Shown here: piece by piece, positions 17,099 to 25,775 of the stretch
Position numbering within the stretch: the stretch's first letter is position 1
How the letters are laid out: the number at the start of each line of letters is the position of its first letter
Origin: Clostridia bacterium
GTDB taxonomy: Bacteria; Bacillota; Clostridia; Christensenellales; Pumilibacteraceae
Assembly (NCBI GenBank): GCA_017623455.1
Contig: JAGAPA010000026.1
Span: 1-44,076, forward strand
Length of the DNA stretch: 44,076 nucleotides
Direction: 5' to 3'
The notes under the pieces: model-generated
The model's input: only the letters and a program-made list of their open reading frames with translations
What the model was told of the DNA's origin: nothing
Database searches by the model: none
Program-made: the position numbers and the translations under genes

Positions 17099-17146
17099 AT
17101 CTTTTGGAGTCTTAGAGAAAACAAAAAATAGAAATGAGGTTGTGTT

Positions 17147-19480
17147 ATGAAAATTAAAAAATTTACATCTATAATTTTAACGTCTATTTGCGCGTTTTCT
17201 TTTGGATTAATCTCTCTTGTTAGTTGCACTACAGTGCCTACAAAACAACCTACGGAAACAAAATATGAAATTGTAAATGCAAGCACGTACGATTGGGATT
17301 CGTTTAAAAGCCCGTTTGAGGAAATGGATCTTTCTTACGACGAACCAAATCCCGAGGACGTAAAAATGAATATAGCAATGTTGTCCGATATCCACCTTCA
17401 AATCCGCGACGACCATGCAACGCGTAACTTTAAGCGCGCGGTTGATACTTGCGTGGAGATGGCTAACGGTAACCTTGACGCAGTAGCGATCGTTGGCGAC
17501 CTTAACGATACTTTGTGGTGGAGTACCGTAAACTATACCGAAGAGGGTGGAAACGAGAATAGAACGGCTAACAGCGACAAAAACCGTCTTGCCGAGATCG
17601 CCGATCTCAGGAAGAAATTCGATGCGATAATCCCTAAAGAAACCTCGCTTATGTATACTATTGGGAATCATGATATGTGTACTATTTCGGGTAAATTCGG
17701 TGTAACATATTCGTCCGATCAGAAGATAATGGAAGAGCTTGCAAAAGTGCAGGACGATTATCTTGACAGGGATTATTTTGAGTACTTACAAGACGGAGAA
17801 GAGGGTGAGTATAAAGACACACAACCTAACTCCGTACAGCTTCGAGAGGGATTTAGATACTATCGTCAAAACGGAGTAAATTTCGTTATCCTCAATGCAA
17901 ATAAGTTCTATTCGCCGGATTCTTATACAGACGGAAAAATCACATGGGTTAAGCGCGTGCTTGACTACATTCGCGAAAACCATGCGGGTGAGCCTGTGCT
18001 TATGATAACGCATCAGCCTGTAAACAACTCGGTTGTCGGCTCAATGTCTCCAAACCATTCATTGGATTTGGAGCCCGTGCTTAAAGAATATCCTGAAGTA
18101 ATCCTTTTTACAGGACATATACACCAAAGCAATTATCAGGAAAACGCAATAAATCAAAATCTTGGCTTTACCGTTGTGGAAACGTCTTCTACAAAGTATA
18201 CGGATAATACTCTTTACAGTGAGGGAAAATATTACGGCATATTCAACGGTTCGGCATCCTCATCTTCAAGTCAGGGATTGTTCGTTCGCGTTATGAAAGA
18301 TAACACGGTAAGAATTTCCAGAATTGACTTTACTTACGGCAAAAAATCGGGTAAGGACTGGATTGTAAAACCACTCGGTGCAAACGGTGAGAATGCAGTT
18401 TATACCGAAGAGTATCGCAAAAAGCACAATACGGTTCCGTATTTTGAAAACGCAAAAGTAGCGATAGAGTATCACAACAACGCAAATTATACAAAGACCT
18501 ATACCGACAAGTATCTTACCGTAAAATTCTCGCCTGCGGTTGACGACGAAACTATCGTAAGAAGTTATATTGTAAAAGCACTTAACTCCAATGGACACGT
18601 TATAAAAGAAGTGCTTATGGATTCTGGATATTCGGCAGGAAAGCCAATAAAGATGTTTAGCGCATCGTTTGACTATCCTCACAACATTCACAGAATTGAG
18701 ATTTATGCGGAAGACGCTTACTTTACAAGAAGCTTACCTATCGTAATCAGGAAAGAAGATTTTGGCGATGTGGAAACCGTTGTAAAGCAGACCGAAACCT
18801 ATATTGGTACGTCTGTAAAAACCGGTAGCGTAACCGCAAACGGAATAACTTACAAGGAATCTGAGGCGTTTGTGAAAACAGACGGTATTCTCAACAACTA
18901 CAATACCTCGCTTGCTCAAGGCAACTCTTATTTTGATGCTTTCGCAAGCAAGTATAACTATTCGTTCAAGGTTTCCGATATGGCTTTAGGTTATTCGGCA
19001 ACAACACACGGCGATGCTTCGGCAGATTATCGCTTAGGTGTAAACCTTGCAACCTTCGAGCAAGACGGTCTTATTTATTCGTTTAACGGGGTGTTTGATT
19101 TTGGTACGTACAATTCAAATACAAGACTTCGTACGAATACCAATACGTTTACCTATTTTGTAACCGTTTCAGGTCCATCGATAAATACTTTTAGCAGAAC
19201 GTACGGACTTTCTTCTTATGGAATTGCAAGCGTGAGCCTTCCCGAAAACGCCAAAGAAATTCTTAAGTCGGCAGAGGGAGGAGATGTAAACGTTGCGCGA
19301 AACGGTAGTGTGTTTACAATCAAGCTTAACGATACGGTTATTTCGACAGTTGACCTTAAGGGCGATTACTACTTAGGTTACAACGTCGTATCTTTTGACG
19401 AGAACACAAAATCTACGTTTGGAATCAATATCAAGGGAGCGGAAGCAAACTTTACTAACTTTACGTTTACCGCTCAGTAA
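17147..19480 (+). CDS. Calcineurin-like metallophosphoesterase lipoprotein
   Basis: A 777-residue predicted lipoprotein with a signal peptide ending in LVSC (Cys27). Residues of about 74-400 hold a metallophosphoesterase with all expected motifs: SDIH (Asp81, His83), GDLND (Asp118), GNHD, a TH pair in MITHQP, and GHIH. The C-terminal half, about 400-777, is beta-rich and probably non-catalytic, perhaps binding cell-wall or carbohydrate. The substrate is unknown; surface members act on phosphoesters, nucleotides or wall phosphates. The start has GAGGTTGTGTT upstream, a fair binding site. It is the first gene after the 17070 promoter and is followed 13 bases later by the yfbR-like gene. Confidence 0.88.
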   Translation: MKIKKFTSIILTSICAFSFGLISLVSCTTVPTKQPTETKYEIVNASTYDWDSFKSPFEEMDLSYDEPNPEDVKMNIAMLSDIHLQIRDDHATRNFKRAVDTCVEMANGNLDAVAIVGDLNDTLWWSTVNYTEEGGNENRTANSDKNRLAEIADLRKKFDAIIPKETSLMYTIGNHDMCTISGKFGVTYSSDQKIMEELAKVQDDYLDRDYFEYLQDGEEGEYKDTQPNSVQLREGFRYYRQNGVNFVILNANKFYSPDSYTDGKITWVKRVLDYIRENHAGEPVLMITHQPVNNSVVGSMSPNHSLDLEPVLKEYPEVILFTGHIHQSNYQENAINQNLGFTVVETSSTKYTDNTLYSEGKYYGIFNGSASSSSSQGLFVRVMKDNTVRISRIDFTYGKKSGKDWIVKPLGANGENAVYTEEYRKKHNTVPYFENAKVAIEYHNNANYTKTYTDKYLTVKFSPAVDDETIVRSYIVKALNSNGHVIKEVLMDSGYSAGKPIKMFSASFDYPHNIHRIEIYAEDAYFTRSLPIVIRKEDFGDVETVVKQTETYIGTSVKTGSVTANGITYKESEAFVKTDGILNNYNTSLAQGNSYFDAFASKYNYSFKVSDMALGYSATTHGDASADYRLGVNLATFEQDGLIYSFNGVFDFGTYNSNTRLRTNTNTFTYFVTVSGPSINTFSRTYGLSSYGIASVSLPENAKEILKSAEGGDVNVARNGSVFTIKLNDTVISTVDLKGDYYLGYNVVSFDENTKSTFGINIKGAEANFTNFTFTAQ

Positions 19481-19493
19481 ACAAGGAGAAAAT

Positions 19494-20075
19494 ATGCAAT
19501 CGAAATTTTTCGCATTTATGGCACGCATGAAATTCGTTAACAGATGGAGTTTAATGCGTAATACGACTACCGAAAACATAGCGGAACATTCGCTTAACGT
19601 AAGTATGATTGCGCATTGTCTTGCCCTTATCGAAAACAAGTTTTACGGTGGCAAGTACGACGTATTCAAAATTGGCATGATCGGTGCGTATCACGAAACG
19701 AGCGAGGTTATAACAGGTGATCTTCCCACCCCCATTAAGTATTTTAGCAAGGAAATGCGTGATAGTTACAAATCGGTGGAAAAGATAGCAAACGATACTT
19801 TGCTTGCCACTCTTCCTAAAGATTTTGTTGCGGATTTTGACGAGCTTATCAACGCAAGCGAAGAGGAGTATCTTCTCGTAAAATACGCCGACAAGCTGAC
19901 CGCGTATATTAAGTGTATCGAAGAAACGGCTTGCGGTAACAGTGAGTTTAAGCAAGCGGGAGCATCCATTCTTTTGGAGCTTAAGTCTTTTAATTCAAAA
20001 TCAGTTGACTATTTTTTGGAAGTGTTCATTCCTGCTTACAGTATGACTCTTGACGAGCTTGGCGGAAGAGTATAA
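19494..20075 (+). CDS. yfbR: YfbR-like 5'-deoxynucleotidase (HD domain) with an HD-to-HE change
   Basis: A 193-residue HD-domain protein that follows the E. coli YfbR sequence along its whole length: NRWSLMRN, TEN.AEHSL, SEVITGDLPTPIKYF and the C-terminal VDYFLEVFIP. YfbR removes phosphate from deoxyribonucleoside 5'-monophosphates. Metal ligands His32 and the Asp in YADKL are present. At the HD dyad itself the sequence reads YHETSE, giving His67-Glu68 where family members normally have His-Asp. Glutamate can bind metal, so activity may persist. The ATG at 19494 has AAGGAGA upstream; a longer frame would overlap the previous gene. Four bases separate it from nth. Confidence 0.88.
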   Translation: MQSKFFAFMARMKFVNRWSLMRNTTTENIAEHSLNVSMIAHCLALIENKFYGGKYDVFKIGMIGAYHETSEVITGDLPTPIKYFSKEMRDSYKSVEKIANDTLLATLPKDFVADFDELINASEEEYLLVKYADKLTAYIKCIEETACGNSEFKQAGASILLELKSFNSKSVDYFLEVFIPAYSMTLDELGGRV

Positions 20076-20078
20076 ATT

Positions 20079-20702
20079 ATGGCTGATACGCAAAAGATTA
20101 TTGATGTATTAGAGAAAACGTATCCTACCGCAAAATGTGAGCTTAATTATTCGACTGTTTTTGAGCTATTGGTTGCCGTAATACTTTCGGCGCAGTGTAC
20201 GGATAAGCGAGTAAATGAGGTCACAAAAAAGCTTTTTACCGTAGCGAACACTCCGGCGCAGTTTGCGCAAATGGAGCAGGAAAAACTTGAACAGCTTATT
20301 TATTCGTGCGGATTTTATCGCAATAAGGCAAAAAACATAATAAGCGCAAGTAAGGCGATAACCGAAATGTATAACGGTGAAGTTCCCGAAGACTTCTCGC
20401 TTCTCCTTACGCTTCCCGGCGTAGGCAGAAAGACGGCAAACGTCATGAGTGCGGAAGCTTTTAAAAAACAGGCAATAGCGGTTGATACGCACGTTTTTAG
20501 AACTGCAAATCGCTTAGGGCTCGCAAAGGCGAAAACCCCGTTTGAGGTGGAAAAACAGTTAAGAAACGTTATTCCTGAGGATAAATATACCCGTATGCAT
20601 CATTTATTGATATTTCACGGACGGTATACCTGCAAATCCCAGAATCCCGATTGTAAAAACTGCAGTCTTTACGATTGCTGTGTGTATGAAAATAAAAAAT
20701 AA
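20079..20702 (+). CDS. nth: Endonuclease III (DNA glycosylase/AP lyase)
   Basis: A 207-residue base-excision repair enzyme that removes oxidised pyrimidines and cuts the abasic site. The helix-hairpin-helix reads LPGVGRKTANV with catalytic Lys118, and VDTHVFR holds catalytic Asp136, the same spacing as Lys120 and Asp138 in E. coli. The C-terminus carries the [4Fe-4S] ligands in the expected C-x6-C-x2-C-x5-C pattern. It starts 4 bases after the yfbR-like gene, whose last codons provide GGAAGAG as binding site. Confidence 0.97.
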   Translation: MADTQKIIDVLEKTYPTAKCELNYSTVFELLVAVILSAQCTDKRVNEVTKKLFTVANTPAQFAQMEQEKLEQLIYSCGFYRNKAKNIISASKAITEMYNGEVPEDFSLLLTLPGVGRKTANVMSAEAFKKQAIAVDTHVFRTANRLGLAKAKTPFEVEKQLRNVIPEDKYTRMHHLLIFHGRYTCKSQNPDCKNCSLYDCCVYENKK

Positions 20703-20729
20703 AATAAGACGAAAGAGGTCTATAACAAT

Positions 20730-21557
20730 ATGAACAAAATAATTACAAAAAGAAGATTAGCATGCAACGTTTGCGAATACGTAGTTGATGCTCCAAGAGT
20801 TGCTAAAAAGGCAAAGCCCGGTATGTTCATCATTTTGAGAGCGGACGAGGAAGGAGAAAGAATTCCTTTTACAATTTGCGATTATAGCGCAGAGGAAGGA
20901 ACTGTTACCATTCTTGTTCAAGAAGTCGGATATTCTACAGCAAAACTTGCTCAGATACCCGAAGGCGGATATATTCATGATTTTGTAGGACCTTTAGGAA
21001 AACCTACCGATCTTAGCGAGTTTAGCCGTATTTGTTTGGTAGGTGGAGGAATCGGAACTGCGGTTATTTATCCTCAGGCAAAATACCTCAAGTCTATAGG
21101 CAAGGCTGCAGACATTATCGTAGGTGCAAGAAATAGGAGTCTTATAATGTATGAAGACGAGTTCAAAGCTTCTGCTAAAGAACTTTTCCTCACAACTGAC
21201 GACGGAAGTTATATCCGCAAAGGTTTTGTTACCGACGTCCTTAGAGAAAACCTTGACAAGGGACTTTATGACTGCGTTATGGCTGTAGGACCTATGCCTA
21301 TGATGCGCGCTGTGTGTAATCTTACCAAGGAGTATGGAATAAAGACTGTAGTAAGCATGAACCCCGTTATGGTTGACGGAACGGGAATGTGCGGAGGATG
21401 CCGTATTAAGGTTGGCGGACAAATCAAGTACGCGTGCGTAGACGGTCCGGAGTTTGACGGACACGAAATCGATTGGACTGAGGCAATGAACAGACTTGGC
21501 GCGTACAAAGAGAAGGAAAAGGAAACTTATTGTCGTCTTACAGGAGAGAAAGAATAA
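20730..21557 (+). CDS. nfnA: NfnA: FAD/[2Fe-2S] subunit of NADH-dependent ferredoxin:NADP+ oxidoreductase
   Basis: A 275-residue ferredoxin-NADP reductase-type flavoprotein. An FAD-binding barrel contains RIPFTICDY, an NAD-binding half contains VGGGIGTAVIYP, and the C-terminus has the [2Fe-2S] cluster around GMCGGCR and ACVDGPEFDGH. It pairs with NfnB to couple NADH, NADPH and reduced ferredoxin by flavin-based electron bifurcation in the cytoplasm. The same fold occurs in dihydroorotate dehydrogenase electron-transfer subunits, but the adjacent NfnB partner and the 1-base overlap decide the call. Confidence 0.92.
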   Translation: MNKIITKRRLACNVCEYVVDAPRVAKKAKPGMFIILRADEEGERIPFTICDYSAEEGTVTILVQEVGYSTAKLAQIPEGGYIHDFVGPLGKPTDLSEFSRICLVGGGIGTAVIYPQAKYLKSIGKAADIIVGARNRSLIMYEDEFKASAKELFLTTDDGSYIRKGFVTDVLRENLDKGLYDCVMAVGPMPMMRAVCNLTKEYGIKTVVSMNPVMVDGTGMCGGCRIKVGGQIKYACVDGPEFDGHEIDWTEAMNRLGAYKEKEKETYCRLTGEKE

Positions 21558-22939
21558 TGGCTATCGAAAAGACCCCCCGAAATTTAATGAACGAACAAGA
21601 TCCGCAGGTTAGAGCGCATAATTTTAGCGAAGTGGCGCTTGGATATACTCCCGAGCAAGCAATGGCGGAAGCAAAGAGGTGCTTGCAATGTAAAAACGCG
21701 CCCTGTCGTAAGGGTTGTCCCGTATCCGTACGTATTCCCGAAATGATGCAAGCGGTGGCAGAGGGCGATTTTGACAAGGCAGGCGAGATCGTAAAGAGCA
21801 CCAACTCTCTTCCCTCCGTTTGCGGAAGAGTTTGTCCACAGGAAGAGCAGTGCGAAAAGTTCTGTATTCGTTCCCGTATTGACGAGCCCGTTGCAATCGG
21901 AGCGGTAGAAAGATTTGTAGGAGATTATCTTCTTGCTAAAAATCAAAAGCCACAAAAGGTAGAAAGCAAGGGTTATCGCGCTGCCGTTGTAGGAAGCGGT
22001 CCTGCGTCCATTACGTGCGCAGCTGAGCTTCAGAAAGCAGGCGTTCAGGTTACCGTATACGAAGCGTTCCACAAAGCAGGTGGAGTTCTTACATACGGAA
22101 TTCCCGAGTTCAGACTTCCCAAATCTTTGTTTAAGAGTGAAATCGATACTGTTTTGGATCTTGGCGCAGAAATCGAGTTTAATACGGTTGTTGGTAAAAC
22201 CATTACCATTGACGAGCTTTTAGAAGAAAACGACGCAGTATTTATCGGTAGCGGAGCAGGTCTTCCCTCTTTTATGGGAATTCCCGGAGAGAATAACAAC
22301 GGCGTATATTCGGCGAACGAGTATCTTACTCGTGTAAACCTTATGGGAGCATACAAGAGTGACAGTATTACACCCGTACAAAAGGGAAAGAACGTTGCGG
22401 TAATCGGAGCAGGAAACGTTGCTATGGACGCAGCCCGTACCGCGCTTAGAATGGGAGCGGAAAAGGTAAGCATTATCTACCGCAGAGGCAGAGAGGAAAT
22501 GCCTGCAAGAAAGGACGAAATTCATCACGCAGAGCAGGAAGGTATCAATTTTATGCTTCTTACAAATCCCGTAGAAATGATTGGCGAAAATGGTTGGGTA
22601 AAAGGGCTTAAGTGTGTAAAAATGGAGCTTGGAGAGCCGGACGCAAGCGGAAGACGCAGACCCGTTGCGATTAAGGACAGCGAGTTTATCGTTGAAACCG
22701 ATATGGTAATCGTAGCGCTTGGAACAACTCCCAACCCCCTTATTAAAGACAGTTGCAAAGAGCTTGCTACCAACCCTAAAGGCACTCTTATCGTTGACGA
22801 GGGCATGATGACCTCGGTAGATAACGTATATGCCGGCGGTGATGCCGTAACCGGTGCCGCTACTGTAATCTTAGCAATGGGTGCAGGTAGAAAAGCAAGC
22901 GAAACCATTCTTGCAAAACTTGGCATTAAGCAGGATTAA
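21557..22939 (+). CDS. nfnB: NfnB: large subunit of NADH-dependent ferredoxin:NADP+ oxidoreductase (GltA type)
   Basis: A 460-residue protein related to the small subunit of glutamate synthase. Two cysteine clusters near the N-terminus, CLQCKNAPCRKGC and CGRVCPQEEQC, bind [4Fe-4S] centres. GSGPAS marks the FAD site and GAGNVAMDAAR the NADPH site, with a C-terminal GGDAVTGAATVI. It is the bifurcating-flavin and NADP(H) subunit of NfnAB. The ATG overlaps the stop of nfnA by one base (TAATG), so the subunits are translationally coupled. No glutamate synthase large subunit is present, which argues against a GltBD role. Confidence 0.93.
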   Translation: MAIEKTPRNLMNEQDPQVRAHNFSEVALGYTPEQAMAEAKRCLQCKNAPCRKGCPVSVRIPEMMQAVAEGDFDKAGEIVKSTNSLPSVCGRVCPQEEQCEKFCIRSRIDEPVAIGAVERFVGDYLLAKNQKPQKVESKGYRAAVVGSGPASITCAAELQKAGVQVTVYEAFHKAGGVLTYGIPEFRLPKSLFKSEIDTVLDLGAEIEFNTVVGKTITIDELLEENDAVFIGSGAGLPSFMGIPGENNNGVYSANEYLTRVNLMGAYKSDSITPVQKGKNVAVIGAGNVAMDAARTALRMGAEKVSIIYRRGREEMPARKDEIHHAEQEGINFMLLTNPVEMIGENGWVKGLKCVKMELGEPDASGRRRPVAIKDSEFIVETDMVIVALGTTPNPLIKDSCKELATNPKGTLIVDEGMMTSVDNVYAGGDAVTGAATVILAMGAGRKASETILAKLGIKQD

Positions 22940-22959
22940 AAAATAAAGGAAAAAAAGAA

Positions 22960-24216
22960 TTGTTTACAGATAGAGCAAAAATTTACATTAAAGCAGGCAA
23001 CGGCGGAAACGGCTGTACGTCGTTTTATACAGAGAAGTATATTGCCAACGGCGGTCCCGACGGTGGAGATGGTGGACACGGCGGAGATATAATCTTTGTT
23101 GTTGACCCCGATATGAGTACCCTTAACGACTACCGTTTTTCTCAGCATTACAGGGCTGAAAACGGTGAGAACGGTTCGGGTAAGTTTTGTCATGGAAAAA
23201 ATGCTCCGCACCTTTATATAAAAGTTCCGAGAGGAACGGTTATAAGGGATAGCGAAACAGGCGGTATAATTGCGGATATGTTCGATCCGGACGTTGAAGT
23301 TACCGTGCTTAAGGGCGGAATAGGCGGAAAAGGAAACGCGCGTTTCCGTTCTTCTCGTCGTCAAGCCCCCAACTTTTCGCAGGGTGGACAAAAAACGGAA
23401 GAGAAATGCGTAACTATGGAACTTAAAACCATTGCAGACGTAGGTCTTGTCGGATATCCCAACGTTGGAAAATCTACGCTTTTGTCGGTAATTTCCGCCG
23501 CAAAACCCAAGATTGCGAACTATCACTTTACCACGCTTTCCCCAAATCTTGGAGTTGTTTCCTATTACGATCATTCGTTCGTAGTTGCCGATATCCCCGG
23601 GCTTATTGACGGAGCAAGTGAGGGTGTGGGACTTGGGCATGACTTTTTACGTCACGTAGACCGTACGCGTCTTATAGTGCACGTCGTTGATATTTCGGGC
23701 TCTGAAGGCAGAGATCCCGTTGAGGATTATTTTAATATCAATAGCGAGCTTGAAAAATACAATGAGCGTCTTGCTTCTCTTCCTCAAATAGTAGCGTTGT
23801 CTAAAGCAGATATGGCAGAGCCCGAGCAGATTGAAAGATTCAGAAAAGAAACGGGAACCGACCCTATCGTTATGTGTTCTATCATTCACGAGGGAATAGA
23901 CGAGCTTAAAAAAGCAGTGTGGGAAACTCTTAAAGAGCTTCCTCCCGTTACCGCTATGGAGTTCGAGCCGTTTGAGTACGAAAGTAAAGACACGACGTCC
24001 TTCTTTATTACGCGTGACAGCGACGGCGCGTACAGGCTTGAAGGTGGCATGATGGAAGAATTTGCGCGCAACGTAGTGCTTGACAGTAGTGATTCGTTTG
24101 CATACTTTCAGCGCAAGCTTAAAGATAACGGCGTAATTAAAGCACTCAAAAAGAGCGGAATTGAGGATGGCGATACAGTAAGAGTGCTCGATATCGAATT
24201 CGAGTTTGTTGAGTAA
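22960..24216 (+). CDS. obgE: GTPase ObgE/CgtA, TTG start
   Basis: A 418-residue ribosome-associated GTPase of the Obg family, involved in 50S assembly and stress control. The glycine-rich Obg fold is at residues 1-160 (KAGNGGNGC, GGDGGHGGD), the G domain follows with GYPNVGKST (Lys171), DIPGLIDGA and SKAD, and a C-terminal OCT domain of about 70 residues ends the protein. The TTG at 22960 gives the exact N-terminus expected for the family, with AAAGGA upstream and no alternative ATG nearby. Confidence 0.96.
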   Translation: MFTDRAKIYIKAGNGGNGCTSFYTEKYIANGGPDGGDGGHGGDIIFVVDPDMSTLNDYRFSQHYRAENGENGSGKFCHGKNAPHLYIKVPRGTVIRDSETGGIIADMFDPDVEVTVLKGGIGGKGNARFRSSRRQAPNFSQGGQKTEEKCVTMELKTIADVGLVGYPNVGKSTLLSVISAAKPKIANYHFTTLSPNLGVVSYYDHSFVVADIPGLIDGASEGVGLGHDFLRHVDRTRLIVHVVDISGSEGRDPVEDYFNINSELEKYNERLASLPQIVALSKADMAEPEQIERFRKETGTDPIVMCSIIHEGIDELKKAVWETLKELPPVTAMEFEPFEYESKDTTSFFITRDSDGAYRLEGGMMEEFARNVVLDSSDSFAYFQRKLKDNGVIKALKKSGIEDGDTVRVLDIEFEFVE

Positions 24217-24217
24217 T

Positions 24218-25342
24218 ATGAAAAAAACGGCACTGTTTGGCGGAAGCTTCGATCCGCTCACAAAAGCACATTTGGACGTAATAGAAAAACTCAGCGCGTT
24301 ATTTGACGAAGTTATCGTTATGCCCAGCAAGATATCTCCTTTTAAGACCGACGTTGTGGCGGTGGACGGAAGCGTAAGAATTGCAATGATAAAAGATTGT
24401 TGCAAGAGCCTAAAAAACGTGTATGTTTCCGATTTTGAGGTAAACAATCCTGATGTGAGCTATACCTACGCAACTGTGGAACACCTTAAAGGTTTGGGTA
24501 AAAACGTAACGCTCGTTATGGGTAGTGATATGATTTCTACTCTTTATAAATGGCGCAAGTTTGATTATTTGATTGAAAGCGTTTCGTTCTTTTTCATACG
24601 GCGCCCCTTCTTTGATATCGATTACGGTAAGATAAACGAATATAAAAGTATGGGAGCAAAAATCGAGATTGCGGACTTTATCGGCGAAGAAGGCTCGTCG
24701 TCACTGCTAAAAGTTGCCGTGGCATTTGGTAAGCAATTGGAAGTCGTTCCGCAAGTTGTTGCAAAGTTTATCAACGACAACGGAATGTATGGAGATTATT
24801 GCTATATCACCAATCTTTACGAAAAGTTTAATATGAAGCAAACGCGCATAGAGCATACGTACCGTACTGCAAAAATGGCGATAATTCTTGCAAAACAGCA
24901 CGGGGTGGACGTTGACAAAGCTATAAAAAGCGCGCTTCTTCACGATATAGGTAAGTACGTAGACGCTAAAACGTTGATAGAGCAAGGAATTGCGGTAAAA
25001 ACAGAAGCTCTAACTTGTCCTCTCCCCGTTCAGCACTGCTTTACGTCGGAAGCTATTGCACGATACGTTGTAAAAGAGCAGGACGAAGAAGTGCTAAAGG
25101 CGATTTTGAACCACACTACGGGCGATAAGAATATGAGTGACTTAGAAAAAGTAATATTCCTTGCCGACTACGTAGAGGAAGGACGAACTTTTGTAGGCGT
25201 GGCTGAGGTTCGTGAAATTTGTTATAAATCGCTAAACGCCGGTATGAAAATAGCCATCGAAAAAACGCTATCATACATTAAAAGCAAAGGTGGAGAAGTG
25301 GACGAAAGAACGCTTTCGGCATATACGGACCTACAAAAATAA
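24218..25342 (+). CDS. nadD-yqeK: NadD-YqeK fusion: nicotinate-nucleotide adenylyltransferase plus HD hydrolase
   Basis: One uninterrupted frame of 374 residues joins two proteins that are usually separate. Residues of about 1-195 match NadD, the NAD-synthesis adenylyltransferase: GGSFDP, NNPDVSYTY, MGSDM followed by a Leu-Trp segment, and a C-terminal NDNGMYGD. Its usual HxGH is TKAH here, and the ISSTxIR signature reads SSSLLK. Residues of about 205-374 match YqeK-type HD hydrolases, which cleave Ap4A: RIEHTYRTA, LLHDIGK, NHTTGD and FLADYVE. It starts one base after the obgE stop. Activity of the NadD half is likely but the altered motifs leave doubt. Confidence 0.85.
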   Translation: MKKTALFGGSFDPLTKAHLDVIEKLSALFDEVIVMPSKISPFKTDVVAVDGSVRIAMIKDCCKSLKNVYVSDFEVNNPDVSYTYATVEHLKGLGKNVTLVMGSDMISTLYKWRKFDYLIESVSFFFIRRPFFDIDYGKINEYKSMGAKIEIADFIGEEGSSSLLKVAVAFGKQLEVVPQVVAKFINDNGMYGDYCYITNLYEKFNMKQTRIEHTYRTAKMAIILAKQHGVDVDKAIKSALLHDIGKYVDAKTLIEQGIAVKTEALTCPLPVQHCFTSEAIARYVVKEQDEEVLKAILNHTTGDKNMSDLEKVIFLADYVEEGRTFVGVAEVREICYKSLNAGMKIAIEKTLSYIKSKGGEVDERTLSAYTDLQK

Positions 25343-25377
25343 ATAAACGCGGTTACTCCGCAAAGGATATAAAAATT

Positions 25378-25773
25378 ATGGAAACGATCAATCATATACA
25401 AGAAAAACTCAAGCAGTTCGATTTGGAAAATTCTACAGATTTTGCAGAAGCTTGTGCATATCTTGCGAGCGAAAAGCGCGGCAAAAAAATCACAATCATC
25501 GATCTTCGTGAAAAAGCAATTGAGGCGGATTATTTCGTAATTTGCTCAGCGTCGTCTACCACTCAGGTTAGAGCAATTGCCGAGTTTATTGATGACGAGC
25601 TTGGAAAAGCCGGATACAATATTTCTCACCGTGATATTGATACTAAGTGGTCAGCGCTTGACTACAGTGACGTTATCGTGCACGTGTTCCACAACGAGGT
25701 AAGAGATTATTATCAAATAGAGCGTTTGTGGGAAGATACCGACAACGTTAGACTTTACGAATACGAGGATTAA
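25378..25773 (+). CDS. rsfS: Ribosome silencing factor RsfS
   Basis: A 131-residue RsfS/YbeB protein. It binds ribosomal protein L14 and blocks joining of the subunits when nutrients are short. The core motifs are ADYFVICSASSTTQVRAIA, then DYSDVIVHVFH and YQIERLW. About 20 extra residues precede the usual start of the domain. The location after nadD-yqeK is the classic order in Firmicutes. The ATG follows AAAGGA. Confidence 0.95.
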   Translation: METINHIQEKLKQFDLENSTDFAEACAYLASEKRGKKITIIDLREKAIEADYFVICSASSTTQVRAIAEFIDDELGKAGYNISHRDIDTKWSALDYSDVIVHVFHNEVRDYYQIERLWEDTDNVRLYEYED

Positions 25774-25775
25774 TT

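Noticed and set aside
21557-22939. Glutamate synthase small subunit
   Set aside because: No large subunit is present, and the tight link to the nfnA-type gene fits NfnAB better.
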